From Ga0077555 sp046154645 (GTDB taxonomy: Bacteria > Pseudomonadota > Alphaproteobacteria > Rhizobiales > Hyphomicrobiaceae), in the NCBI GenBank assembly GCA_046154645.1, contig JBJXDZ010000039.1:1-64000 (forward strand): a stretch of 64,000 nt of DNA. The letters run 5' to 3'. The notes under the pieces were generated by a model. The model was not told the DNA's origin. It ran no database searches and was given only the letters and a program-made list of their open reading frames with translations. Below are positions 28,408 to 36,382 of the stretch, piece by piece. The position numbers were made by a program, and so were the translations under genes. The first letter of the stretch is position 1; each line of letters begins with the position of its first letter.

Positions 28408-29208
28408 TCAGCCCTTGCCGACGACGGTGACGGCGCCGCCGGTGGCGGTGCGGCCGCCGTCGACGACATACTGGGCGCCGGTGACGCTGGAGGCCAGGTC
28501 CGATGACAGGAACAACACGATGTTGGCGATTTCGTCGGCGGTGGCGTAGCGGCCGAGCGGAATGGCGGTCTGGTAGCGCTTGCCGACGCCGGCGGGATCG
28601 TTCGGATTGATCTGCGCTTCAACGGAATGGATCATGCGCGTGTCGACAGGACCGGGGCAAACGGCGTTGACGCGAATGCCATGACCAGCAACCTCGCCAG
28701 CGACCGACTTGGTGAAGCCGATGACGGCATGCTTCGAGGCGACATAGGGAGCCATGTTGGGCGAGCCCTGGATACCGGCGATGGAGGCCGTGTTCACGAT
28801 CGCGCCGGATTTCTGCTTGATCATCACCGGCAGAACGTGACGCAGGCCGAGGAACACGCCCTTGACGTTGACGCCCATGAGTTGGTCGAACAGCGCCTCG
28901 TCGTACTCGGCGATGGGCGTGACGCTGCCTTCGATGCCGGCGTTGTTGTGGAAGCAATCGATGCGGCCATACTTGTCGAGCGCGGCTTTGACATAAGCCT
29001 GCACATCGGCGGAACGCGTGACATCGGCCGCGACGGAGAAGGCCTGACCGCCCTTCTGCTCGATGGCCTGGGCGGCGGCCTTCGCACCAGCCGCATCGCG
29101 ATCGACGAGCACGACCTTGGCGCCATGGCTGGCGAAGCCCATCGAGACGGCGCGACCGATGCCGTTGGCGGCTCCGGTGACGACAGCAACCTTGCCCTTG
29201 AAGTCCAT
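28408..29208 (-). CDS. SDR-family dehydrogenase
   Basis: 266 residues from ATG 29208, which is preceded by GGGAGGAAAG. Classical SDR with TGAANGIGRA, NNAG, Ser in NTASIAG and YVASK. The ordering and VNVKGVFLGLRHVLPVMI resemble the 2,5-dichloro-2,5-cyclohexadiene-1,4-diol dehydrogenase/LinC-like and cyclopentanol dehydrogenase-like SDR groups, but the substrate cannot be set. The C-terminal GGRTATGGAVTVVGKG is slightly extended. Confidence 0.9.
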   Translation of the reverse strand: MDFKGKVAVVTGAANGIGRAVSMGFASHGAKVVLVDRDAAGAKAAAQAIEQKGGQAFSVAADVTRSADVQAYVKAALDKYGRIDCFHNNAGIEGSVTPIAEYDEALFDQLMGVNVKGVFLGLRHVLPVMIKQKSGAIVNTASIAGIQGSPNMAPYVASKHAVIGFTKSVAGEVAGHGIRVNAVCPGPVDTRMIHSVEAQINPNDPAGVGKRYQTAIPLGRYATADEIANIVLFLSSDLASSVTGAQYVVDGGRTATGGAVTVVGKG

Positions 29209-29293
29209 GCTTTCCTCCCAACGATCTACGATTAAGGCTTGGGCCAGCATGCGACGGGCAGGGACTGGCGGCAAGGCGCTCGGATCAACGCTG

Positions 29294-29671
29294 CTATGCC
29301 GGAAAACGAGCCGTGAAGTAGGAAAGAAATGCGGCGATGGCGGCGAGTGTGACGATGCCCAGGCGGCCATCGACGAAGCTGTCGGGGAGCTTTTTCAGGG
29401 CCAAGGGGGCTGCGAGCAGTGCGGCGCCGGCACCAATGACGGCAACGGGTGGGGGCAGGCGCCCCATGGCAAGGCCGAGCGCCTTGGCCGTGGAAAAGGC
29501 GACCACGACGATGCTGAAGATCAACAGGGCGCGGCCCGGCAAGTCCTTCAGCTCGCGCTTCTGCGGCGCCGGAAAGTGCCCACTGAGGCTCAGGCCGAAC
29601 ATGGCGATGGTCATGACGAGTGCTGCAAAGAGCAGCAGCGCCAGCCAATTCACTGCCGCTAGATAGGCCAA
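29294..29671 (-). CDS. small integral membrane protein
   Basis: 125 residues, not recognised. Four hydrophobic segments are evident: WLALLLFAALVMTIAMFGL, ALLIFSIVVVAFSTAKALGLA, VAVIGAGAALLAAPLAL and GIVTLAAIAAFLSYFTA. A charged loop separates the first two. It sits between an SDR and the PanB-like gene on the same strand, with gaps of about 85 and 105 bp, so it may be in the same unit. Confidence 0.68.
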   Translation of the reverse strand: MAYLAAVNWLALLLFAALVMTIAMFGLSLSGHFPAPQKRELKDLPGRALLIFSIVVVAFSTAKALGLAMGRLPPPVAVIGAGAALLAAPLALKKLPDSFVDGRLGIVTLAAIAAFLSYFTARFPA

Positions 29672-29776
29672 ACCCCAAGACTCCTATTGCACGCCTGATC
29701 GCACCGCCGCGACCTGCCTACTACCATGGGTGCCGAACAGCGGCCAGTCGGATCGAGGCGGCCGTCCGTGTCGTGC

Positions 29777-30685
29777 CTAAGCCTTGGTCTCCTTGGCGGC
29801 CACGCTCAGGAAGGACTCGATCAGGCCATCTGGTGCCTTGATGATGTGCTCGCTCTTGGGGAACTGACCGCTTCTCACCTCGTCGGCGAACTCCTTGAAC
29901 CCCGCGATGCGCTCGCGCTGCATCTCCTGCTTCATCTTGTAGAGGTTGCGGTACTGCTTCGAGTGCCGCGGGTAGGGGGGTGGATTGTTGCCGAGAATGT
30001 CATCGGCGAAGAGGAACTGGATGTCGCCCCCACCCCCGCCGCCAATGGATGATGTCAACAGCCGCGTGCGTTTGCTGATCTCGCGGAGCAATGCATCCGG
30101 GATCACCTCGACCTCTACGGCATAGGCGCCGGCGTTTTCGAGCGCCTTGATGTCTCGGTACACCATCAGTGCTTCGTCCAGCGTTTTGCCGACCGCCCGT
30201 AAGCCGCCAGTCCATGTGCTTTTGCGCGGCACGAGTCCGGCATGGCCTTGCACGGGAATGCCGGCTTCGGCCGCGGCTTCGACGAAGCGTGGCGCCCACT
30301 GGCACATGATGGCGTCGGCGCCGAGGGCCATGGCATCGTAGCCGATCCGGACCGCCTCGGCCGGCGTTGCCGCGGCAACGAGGGGCACGGAGAAGGCCAT
30401 GAACACGTTGGGTGCTGCGCGCCGGATGTCCAGTGCGCTCTGCGGCGACTTGGGATCGAAGCGCACCTTCATGGTGTCGATGCCGGCTGCCTCGGCCGCG
30501 GCGGCTTCTTCGACCGAGAAGGCCAGCGTTTCGACCAGCACGCGCTTGCCCTTCTGGTCGCGCAGATCCTTCACCGTGTAGTTCCGGGTGCCGTAGTGGC
30601 CCCCGAGCGTCATCACGCGCTTGAGGCCCCGTTTGCCGGCGTCCCGTGGCGGGATTCCGCCGTCACCTGTGGCATGGCTTGCCAT
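29777..30685 (-). CDS. PanB-like ketopantoate hydroxymethyltransferase homologue with altered metal site
   Basis: 302 residues from ATG 30685 (AGGGAGA upstream). TIM-barrel PanB homologue: IPVQGHAGLVPRKSTWTGG aligns with the PanB VPVCGHLGLTPQ region, VEVEVIP keeps the catalytic Glu, and the C-terminal SEHIIKA corresponds to GEEHSF. By my own alignment to remembered E. coli PanB, metal ligand Asp84 becomes Ser (FSVPLVAAATP) and Glu114 becomes Gln (IMCQWAPR), while Asp45 lies one residue off (VRFDPKS). It is therefore probably a relative with different chemistry. A PanE homologue is 4.4 kb away. Confidence 0.8.
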   Translation of the reverse strand: MASHATGDGGIPPRDAGKRGLKRVMTLGGHYGTRNYTVKDLRDQKGKRVLVETLAFSVEEAAAAEAAGIDTMKVRFDPKSPQSALDIRRAAPNVFMAFSVPLVAAATPAEAVRIGYDAMALGADAIMCQWAPRFVEAAAEAGIPVQGHAGLVPRKSTWTGGLRAVGKTLDEALMVYRDIKALENAGAYAVEVEVIPDALLREISKRTRLLTSSIGGGGGGDIQFLFADDILGNNPPPYPRHSKQYRNLYKMKQEMQRERIAGFKEFADEVRSGQFPKSEHIIKAPDGLIESFLSVAAKETKA

Positions 30686-31146
30686 GTCGCATCTCCCTGC
30701 TGGCCTGCTCTTTCGGGGCGAGCTTAGCGCATCACCGCGGCCGCGAAAGGGGCTTCGCGTGAGCGGACGTCGCCCGCAGGCTTGCCGAGCCGCGCTGGCC
30801 GGTGGGACAGGCGATTGCGTCGGGCTCCGCGCGCGAGGCCGCATGCCGTGACGTCACCACGTCCGGCGCCGTCATTCTTTTGGCCTCCCGCGATCTACCC
30901 CGATAGGCGATGTTGTCAATTGCCGATCCTTGAGTGAACAATCGACGGCAGGATGCGGCCAGGATCGAGCAAGCTCGTGAACAAGCACTTGATCACAACG
31001 TTGGCTCACAACGCCGATCATGGGGCGAACGAACAAGCAGCGGGAAATGCGAACGATCAGGACGAATTGCGGCCGTCAGGAAACTGGTAGAATTCGGGCC
31101 TATAGGTCGGTGGCGCAAGCGACGGTAACGAGGTAGGGACATTGGC
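30686..31146. other. 461-bp intergenic region between divergent units
   Basis: No supported gene. It should hold promoters for the PanB-like gene (-) and the DUF3303 gene (+). Short open frames here lack ribosome sites and recognisable products. Confidence 0.5.
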
Positions 31147-31419
31147 ATGCTGTTCATGGTCATCGAGCGCTTCAAGGGTCGCGACGCCAAGGCGGTCTAC
31201 GCGCGGTTCCGGGACAAGGGCCGCATGGCACCCGATGGACTGACCTATGTCGCCAGTTGGATCGAGGCGAACTTCGAGCGTTGCTTTCAAGTCATGGAGT
31301 GTGATGATCCGAAGCTGTTGCAGGCGTGGATCCTGAATTGGGCTGATCTCGTGGATTTCGAGATCGTGCCTGTGGTGCCGTCGAAAGAGACGGCGGAGAT
31401 CGTGGGTCGGCATTTGTGA
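31147..31419 (+). CDS. DUF3303-family protein
   Basis: 90 residues, cytosolic. MLFMVIERFKGRDAKAVYARFRDKGRMAPDGLTYVASW and CFQVMECDDPKLLQAWI, then LVDFEIVPVVPS, match the DUF3303 pattern, a small dimeric alpha-beta barrel-like family of unknown role. It overlaps the next gene (a GntR regulator) by GTGA, so the two are co-translated. Confidence 0.8.
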   Translation: MLFMVIERFKGRDAKAVYARFRDKGRMAPDGLTYVASWIEANFERCFQVMECDDPKLLQAWILNWADLVDFEIVPVVPSKETAEIVGRHL

Positions 31420-32102
31420 GCGAACGAAGCAATCCAGAGCCGGTCGACTTCGCGGCGCGCGTGGCCAGCCTCACCGAGCAGGCCTATGTCGAGATCGAGG
31501 AGCGTATCGTCACGTTGCAACTGGCGCCGGGTGAACTGGTGACGGAAACGGCGCTGGTCGATGCGGTGCGGCTCGGGCGGACGCCGGTGCGGGAGGCGGT
31601 GCAGCGGCTGGCGCGGGAAGGCTTGGTGGTGATCTCGCCACGCAAAGGCATGCGGGTGTCGGAGTCAGATCCAGCGCAGCAATTGCTGGTGCTGGAGGTG
31701 CGGCGGGAACTCGAGCAATTGCTGGCGCGACTGGCGGCCGTGCGCTCGACGTCGGCCGAGCGGCAGGCGTTCCGTGACATTGCCGACGGTATGGATGAGG
31801 CCGCCAAGGCTGCCGACGAAATCGTGTTCATGCGGCACGATCGGGCGCTGAACATTCTGCTCAGTGTAGCGGCCCATAACGAGTATGCAGCTGGTGCCAT
31901 GCGGCTGATCAACGGGCATTCGCGGCGCTTCTGGTTTCAACATCACAAGGCGCGGGGCGATCTGCCGCTGTGCGCGCGTTTGCATGCCGATCAGGCGCGG
32001 GCGGTGGCGGAGGGCGATCCGGCGCTGGCGGCAGCGGCGACGAACCGGCTGATCGACTATACGGTGGCCTATACGACGGCGGTTCGCGAGGCATCGAGAT
32101 GA
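31416..32102 (+). CDS. GntR-family regulator (FCD/VanR-type)
   Basis: 228 residues. N-terminal winged helix: AYVEIEERIVTLQLAPGELV, then LVDAVRLGRTPVREAVQRLAREGLV and the wing SPRKGMRV. An FCD effector domain follows with Asp in MRHDRALNILL and two His-containing helices (FWFQHH and LHADQARAV) that can bind metal or a carboxylic acid. It probably controls a nearby catabolic unit. The target is not known; the PanB-like, TPP and PanE genes around it are candidates. Start GTG 31416 overlaps DUF3303 and the stop overlaps the next gene's ATG. Confidence 0.92.
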   Translation: MSERSNPEPVDFAARVASLTEQAYVEIEERIVTLQLAPGELVTETALVDAVRLGRTPVREAVQRLAREGLVVISPRKGMRVSESDPAQQLLVLEVRRELEQLLARLAAVRSTSAERQAFRDIADGMDEAAKAADEIVFMRHDRALNILLSVAAHNEYAAGAMRLINGHSRRFWFQHHKARGDLPLCARLHADQARAVAEGDPALAAAATNRLIDYTVAYTTAVREASR

Positions 32103-32587
32103 TGCCAGGCGGGAAAGTGATCGCAATGTGGGCTCGCGGGGCGATGCCTGTGGCCGTGGCTTGGCTGGCGGCGCTGTTTCTGCTGCTCTCGCAGGGCCAG
32201 GCACAGGACAAGCCGCGCGGGGGCTGGATGTCGGCGGAAGCCATCCGACAGGAGTTCACGGACCGGCTGCTCAATGGCATCTATCCCAGCACAATGCCCT
32301 GGTCCGAGCATCTGTTCCGCGACGGGAGCACGGATTACCGCGAAGGCGACAAGCGCTGGAAAGGTCGCTGGTGGACGGAGGATCGCGCGTTCTGTTTCGC
32401 CTATCCGCCGCCGGGCGTGGGCGGGTGCTTCCGCGTCGTGCGGCTCGGCGTCAATTGCTATGAGCTGTACGAGACGGGTGCCGCAGCAGGGCGCGGCGAT
32501 GGGCGGCCGGACGACGTGCAGGCTTGGAATGGGCGCATGTGGGTGGCCGATAAGAAGGCCACGTGCGATGAGCAGCCGACCTCGTGA
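32099..32587 (+). CDS. secreted hypothetical protein
   Basis: 162 residues, not recognised. The ATG at 32099 overlaps the GntR stop (ATGA), and a second ATG follows at once. The signal sequence is AVAWLAALFLLLSQGQAQ. The mature part has a DUF995-like look (WTEDRAFCFAYPPPGVGGCFRVVR, then NCYELYE) with four Cys, suggesting two disulfides. DUF995 membership is a guess. It converges on the unknown 32657-33478 gene. Confidence 0.72.
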   Translation: MMPGGKVIAMWARGAMPVAVAWLAALFLLLSQGQAQDKPRGGWMSAEAIRQEFTDRLLNGIYPSTMPWSEHLFRDGSTDYREGDKRWKGRWWTEDRAFCFAYPPPGVGGCFRVVRLGVNCYELYETGAAAGRGDGRPDDVQAWNGRMWVADKKATCDEQPTS

Positions 32588-32656
32588 GATCGGCTGCATC
32601 GTTCGGGGGCGCATAGTCCTGCCAGCGGCAAGCTGGAGCCCGCCGCTGGAGGGATG

Positions 32657-33478
32657 TCATGCCGGACCGAGACGCTCGAGGATGCGGCCGGCCATGGAGA
32701 CGACGGCGAGCAGCGTGTGCCCCGTCGAGGTGTCCCCACTGACTTTTTCTGGATTGACCACGATGTCGAAGTCACCGCGGTCGGTCTCGAGCAGGATCCA
32801 AACGTAAGGCGCGCCGGTTTCCGGATTGGTCATGCGGATCGAGCGGCGGATGATGCCGGTGACCAGCCACAACGCGCCGGGTTTCGTTTGATAGATGAGG
32901 TCGACGTCGGGAACCTCGTTGGGCTCGACTTGCATCAAGGCGCCGCGGCCAATCAGGCGCTTGCTGGAAGCGGACGCGAGATACTCGGCTTCGGATGCAA
33001 AGGCGCGCGCCTTGTGGGCGAGGCCAGTGATCTGGACGCGGGCCAACGTCGGCGCCATGACCGGGTCGAGCGCAAAGCCGATGTGTTCAAACTTGAACGG
33101 AACCGTGCGGCCCTTCCCCGATTTGGCGGGCAAGTGAGCATGGCACATGCCGTCGAGCCGATTGGTGCGCGATACATGCACCGATTGCACGAGGTGCATT
33201 CTGATCGAGCCGGCTCCACGGTGGAAAACGGAGATGCCCTTGAGGTCGTTGATGTGATGGAACAGGCGAGGATCGCGGGCCGTTTTCAAGTCATCCAGCG
33301 GCGCCGGATACTGGAACCAGATCTCGGCACCTTGGATGGATTGCCAGACTCGATATTGGCCGAGCAGACAGTTGATCCTTCTACTTTCGTGCTCGGTGAC
33401 GCGCGCGACGATCTCAGCCGTCACGGGCGTCATTTCACATGCGAATCCTATCGCGTGAAGACGCGTACACATTGTCAT
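32657..33478 (-). CDS. hypothetical cytosolic protein, unrecognised
   Basis: 273 residues, no signal peptide or membrane helix, no family recognised. The N-terminus has three Cys (CTRLHAIGFACEMT and INCLLGQ). A His-rich stretch HHINDLKGISVFHRG lies near residue 74, and the C-terminal half is beta-rich. The coding pattern is regular and the length is robust. It runs opposite to the GntR unit. I cannot assign a function. Confidence 0.65.
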   Translation of the reverse strand: MTMCTRLHAIGFACEMTPVTAEIVARVTEHESRRINCLLGQYRVWQSIQGAEIWFQYPAPLDDLKTARDPRLFHHINDLKGISVFHRGAGSIRMHLVQSVHVSRTNRLDGMCHAHLPAKSGKGRTVPFKFEHIGFALDPVMAPTLARVQITGLAHKARAFASEAEYLASASSKRLIGRGALMQVEPNEVPDVDLIYQTKPGALWLVTGIIRRSIRMTNPETGAPYVWILLETDRGDFDIVVNPEKVSGDTSTGHTLLAVVSMAGRILERLGPA

Positions 33479-33730
33479 TAGCCCCCGCTATGACGTTACT
33501 CACTGGCGCCATTTCAAAGTCATGGAATGGCGCGTGATATTTGACACCTCACGCAACGACCGACGCGCGTCGAACGATGCTCGGCCCTGCGCGTTCTCAC
33601 ACATCGACGTCGGTCGCGCCCCCGCAACAAACGTCAATACGCGCATCCTTGCAGCTGCACATTGAGGTGCCAAGTGGCAATGCCGCCACAGGCTCGTGTA
33701 ATCGAAGTTCAGCGAGGAAACGCCCGCTAC

Positions 33731-34351
33731 TTACGGTTTGTCGACGCCGATGGCGATCTTGAAACGGCGCGCAATGTTGCCGCCGTCCTTCTCCGGCAGG
33801 CGCCAGGGATCGTCCGTGATGGCGATCTTGGCGACGGCAAACGAGGGGCCGGGACGCTCGAACAGGAAGCGCGCGAGGTCGGCAGCCTGACCGGCTTCGG
33901 TGACGTGCATGGTCTCGGCGATGCCGAAGCCCTTGGCGATGGCGCACAGATCGGCACGCGACGAAGAAAGACCGCGCTGGCGGCCGGTTTCAGAGAAGGC
34001 CTCGTTGTCGAGCACCAGGATGCCGAGATTTTTCGGCGCCTGATCGGCAACGACGCCGAGCGAGCCGATGCCCATCATCATCTCGCCGTCGCCGGTGATG
34101 GCGAGCACGCGCCGTGACGGTTGCGCCATGGCGAGGCCGAGTGCGGTTGGAATGGCAAGGCCCATGCCACCCCAGGAGTAGAGATACTCGGGGCTGTCGC
34201 CGGCCGCGAAGATGTCCCAGCAGGGGCTGCCGAGACCGGGCACGACGAGCGCGCCGTTACGGCGATTGAGCAGCTCGGCGACGAACGGGCGGCGTTCGAT
34301 CTTGTTTGACGCGGGCGACCTGGATGCGGTCTTGGCTGGTGTCTTGCTCAT
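33731..34351 (-). CDS. thiamine-diphosphate decarboxylase beta subunit (sulfopyruvate/phosphonopyruvate decarboxylase type)
   Basis: 206 residues from ATG 34351. This is the ThDP-binding (PP) half of a split 2-oxoacid decarboxylase: GLGSPCWDIFA, the GDG metal motif in AITGDGEMMMGIG and the closing NEAFSETGRQRG loop. The family includes ComE and the phosphonopyruvate decarboxylase PP domain. It follows the alpha subunit by 11 bp. Together they would decarboxylate a 2-oxoacid; the substrate is not fixed. Confidence 0.88.
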   Translation of the reverse strand: MSKTPAKTASRSPASNKIERRPFVAELLNRRNGALVVPGLGSPCWDIFAAGDSPEYLYSWGGMGLAIPTALGLAMAQPSRRVLAITGDGEMMMGIGSLGVVADQAPKNLGILVLDNEAFSETGRQRGLSSSRADLCAIAKGFGIAETMHVTEAGQAADLARFLFERPGPSFAVAKIAITDDPWRLPEKDGGNIARRFKIAIGVDKP

Positions 34352-34362
34352 ATCACGCTCGC

Positions 34363-34893
34363 TCACTTCTGGCCGAAGCCCTTGGCGCCCATGACGCGCT
34401 GGCTGACGAGGACGGCGGTGGACAGGCTGCCATGGAACGCCATGTCGGCGGCGGCGGCGAAGGTCTCGCCGACCTCGTCGGGCTTGTCGATGGGGAAGCA
34501 TTTGACGCCGACGGCCTCGAGGCAGGGCTGCACGGCCTGACCCATGGAGACTTGCCACGGATTGAACTCGCCCCACTGGCCGCGCATGGTGACCAGCATC
34601 AGGCACGGCGCGCGATAGTTGGCGGGATGGCCAAGGGCGTTGATGCAGTTGCCGACGCCGGACGATTGCATGGCGATCATGGAGCGAATGCCGCCGATCC
34701 ACTGGCCGGTGACGATCCCCATCCCCTCTTCTTCGGTCGAGAGCGTAACCAGGCGCATGGTGGATTCCGCTTCGACCTTTTTCAGGAGTTGAATCAACCC
34801 GCCGTCCGGAATGGTGCACACGGTGCGGATGTCGCGCGATTTCATCGCCTGGAATACGTCGTCGGACCAGTGTCCCGACTTGGGGCTCGTCAT
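34363..34893 (-). CDS. thiamine-diphosphate decarboxylase alpha subunit (ComD-like)
   Basis: 176 residues. This is the pyrimidine-binding half of the split decarboxylase. The catalytic Glu is in LSTEEEGMGIVTGQWIGG, and MQSSGVGNCINALGHPANY and LVTMRGQWGEFNPWQ match the sulfopyruvate/phosphonopyruvate decarboxylase alpha family. It pairs with the beta gene 11 bp downstream, giving an alpha-beta heteromer. Divergent from the PanE homologue, with 176 bp between. Confidence 0.87.
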   Translation of the reverse strand: MTSPKSGHWSDDVFQAMKSRDIRTVCTIPDGGLIQLLKKVEAESTMRLVTLSTEEEGMGIVTGQWIGGIRSMIAMQSSGVGNCINALGHPANYRAPCLMLVTMRGQWGEFNPWQVSMGQAVQPCLEAVGVKCFPIDKPDEVGETFAAAADMAFHGSLSTAVLVSQRVMGAKGFGQK

Positions 34894-35069
34894 CGTGAGT
34901 CTCCGCCAATGGCTGTCGGGGTGGACTTGTGGCGCGGGTTCTCGCGAGGGTCAAGGCGATCAGCATGGAACTGGAGGCATGCCGCCATGCGATGACGGTG
35001 TAAGGTTTTGATTGACGGGGCGGTCCCGGCTTCGCTCAATACGGCAAATCATTGGAGGAAACTGCGGCC

Positions 35070-36005
35070 ATGAAAATCGCGATCATCGGCGTCGGCGCCA
35101 TGGGATCCATCTATGCGGGCCTGCTGGCGGACAAGGGCAAGCACGAGGTGTGGGCCATCGACACCTGGAAAGAGCACGTCGAGGCCATCAAGGCCAAGGG
35201 GCTGCGCGTCGAGGGCGCGTCCGGTGATCGCACGGCAAGACTGAATGCGACGTCGAATGCGGCCGACGTGAAGGATGCTGATCTCGTCATCATCGCGACC
35301 AAGGATGATGGCGTCACGGCGGCCGCGAAGGCGGCGCTGGCCATCGCCAAGAAGGACGCGCCGATCCTGACCATCCAGAACGGGCTCGGCTCGGCGGACA
35401 AGGTGGCCGAGGTGGTGGGCTCAAAGCGGATCATGATGGGCGTCGTCGGCGGCTTCGGCGCCTCCATGAAGGGGCCGGGGCATGCGCATCACAACGGGAT
35501 GGAATTCCTGCGGCTCGGCGAAATGGACGGCGGGCTGACTCCGCGCCTGGAAACGGTGAAGGCGGCCTGGGAGCAGGGCGGTTTCAATGTGCTGACCTTC
35601 GACGACATCCACAAGATGGTTTGGGAGAAGCTGATCTGCAATTGCACCTACTCGGGTCCGTGCGCGCTCACCGGCCTGCGCGTCGGCGAGATCCAGGCCA
35701 ATCCGAATGCATGGAGCATCGCTGCGGCGTGCGCAACGGAAGCGTTCATGGTGGCGAACGCGAAAGGCATCAAGCTCGATTTCGACGATCCCGTGCGCTA
35801 TGTGCGCGACTTCGGCAAGAAGATCCCAAATGCGCGGCCGTCGATGCTGCTCGACCATATGGCGGGAAGACCCGCCGAGGTGGACAACATCAACGGCGCC
35901 ATCCCGCGCGAGGGTGCGAAGGTCGGCATCGCGGCACCTGTGAATGGTGTCGTGGTGGCGCTGTTGAAGGCGAAAGAGTCGGGGTTCGGCAAAGCCAAGG
36001 CCTGA
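35070..36005 (+). CDS. ketopantoate reductase-family protein (PanE/ApbA)
   Basis: 311 residues from ATG 35070, preceded by GGAGG at 10-nt spacing. Rossmann domain with GVGAMGSIYAGLLADKG, then IIATKDDG and the family Lys in WEKLICNCTYSGPCALTG. The C-terminal helical domain contains RPSMLLDHMAGRPAEVDNINGAI, the substrate-binding pattern with Ser and Asn. It would reduce 2-dehydropantoate or a related 2-oxoacid with NADPH. Neighbours are a ThDP decarboxylase and a PanB-like protein, so a catabolic variant is possible. Confidence 0.9.
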   Translation: MKIAIIGVGAMGSIYAGLLADKGKHEVWAIDTWKEHVEAIKAKGLRVEGASGDRTARLNATSNAADVKDADLVIIATKDDGVTAAAKAALAIAKKDAPILTIQNGLGSADKVAEVVGSKRIMMGVVGGFGASMKGPGHAHHNGMEFLRLGEMDGGLTPRLETVKAAWEQGGFNVLTFDDIHKMVWEKLICNCTYSGPCALTGLRVGEIQANPNAWSIAAACATEAFMVANAKGIKLDFDDPVRYVRDFGKKIPNARPSMLLDHMAGRPAEVDNINGAIPREGAKVGIAAPVNGVVVALLKAKESGFGKAKA

Positions 36006-36025
36006 GGATATTGGCCGGGTTGGTG

Positions 36026-36050
36026 GCAATCCGACTGTCGTGAGGATTGC
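36026..36050. terminator. inverted repeat between convergent genes
   Basis: GCAATCC and GGATTGC with an 11-nt loop, lying between the PanE-type gene (+) and a small unknown gene (-). No T-run. Candidate bidirectional stop signal. Confidence 0.33.
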
Positions 36051-36058
36051 GGCGCTGA

Positions 36059-36373
36059 TCACAGCAGGATCGTGCTGCCGTCCGGCTTCTTGACATAGAT
36101 GGCGGTCTTGCCGAGCTGGCGCTTGCCTACGCCAGCGATGGCCTCAATGCTGGAGAAGGAACCGGAGACCATCAGGATCGCCACTTCCTCCTTGAAGGTT
36201 TTGCCTGCCGGGTCGATCCAGCCGCCCTTGCCACGATGCATGGTGAAGCCGCCACACTCCGTCAGTGCGGCGTCTTCCAGTGCCGCCAGCGCGATGGCAA
36301 TGTCGACATCTGAATTGGGCGTGCCGTCGTTCTTCGGACCGAGCCCGAAGATGAGTGTGTACTCGCTGCTCAT
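36059..36373 (-). CDS. small hypothetical protein
   Basis: 104 residues, cytosolic. Its alpha-beta pattern starts YTLIFGLGPKNDGTPNSDVDIAIALAALEDAALTE, with a later GGWIDPAGKTFKEEVAILMVSG. No family is recognised with confidence. It lies 9 bp after the start region of the atypical SDR on the same strand, so they are probably one operon. Confidence 0.65.
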   Translation of the reverse strand: MSSEYTLIFGLGPKNDGTPNSDVDIAIALAALEDAALTECGGFTMHRGKGGWIDPAGKTFKEEVAILMVSGSFSSIEAIAGVGKRQLGKTAIYVKKPDGSTILL

Positions 36374-36382
36374 GTGAGGAAC

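Noticed and set aside
30934..31128. 64-codon open frame in the 461-bp gap
   Set aside because: No ribosome site, highly basic and no recognisable product.
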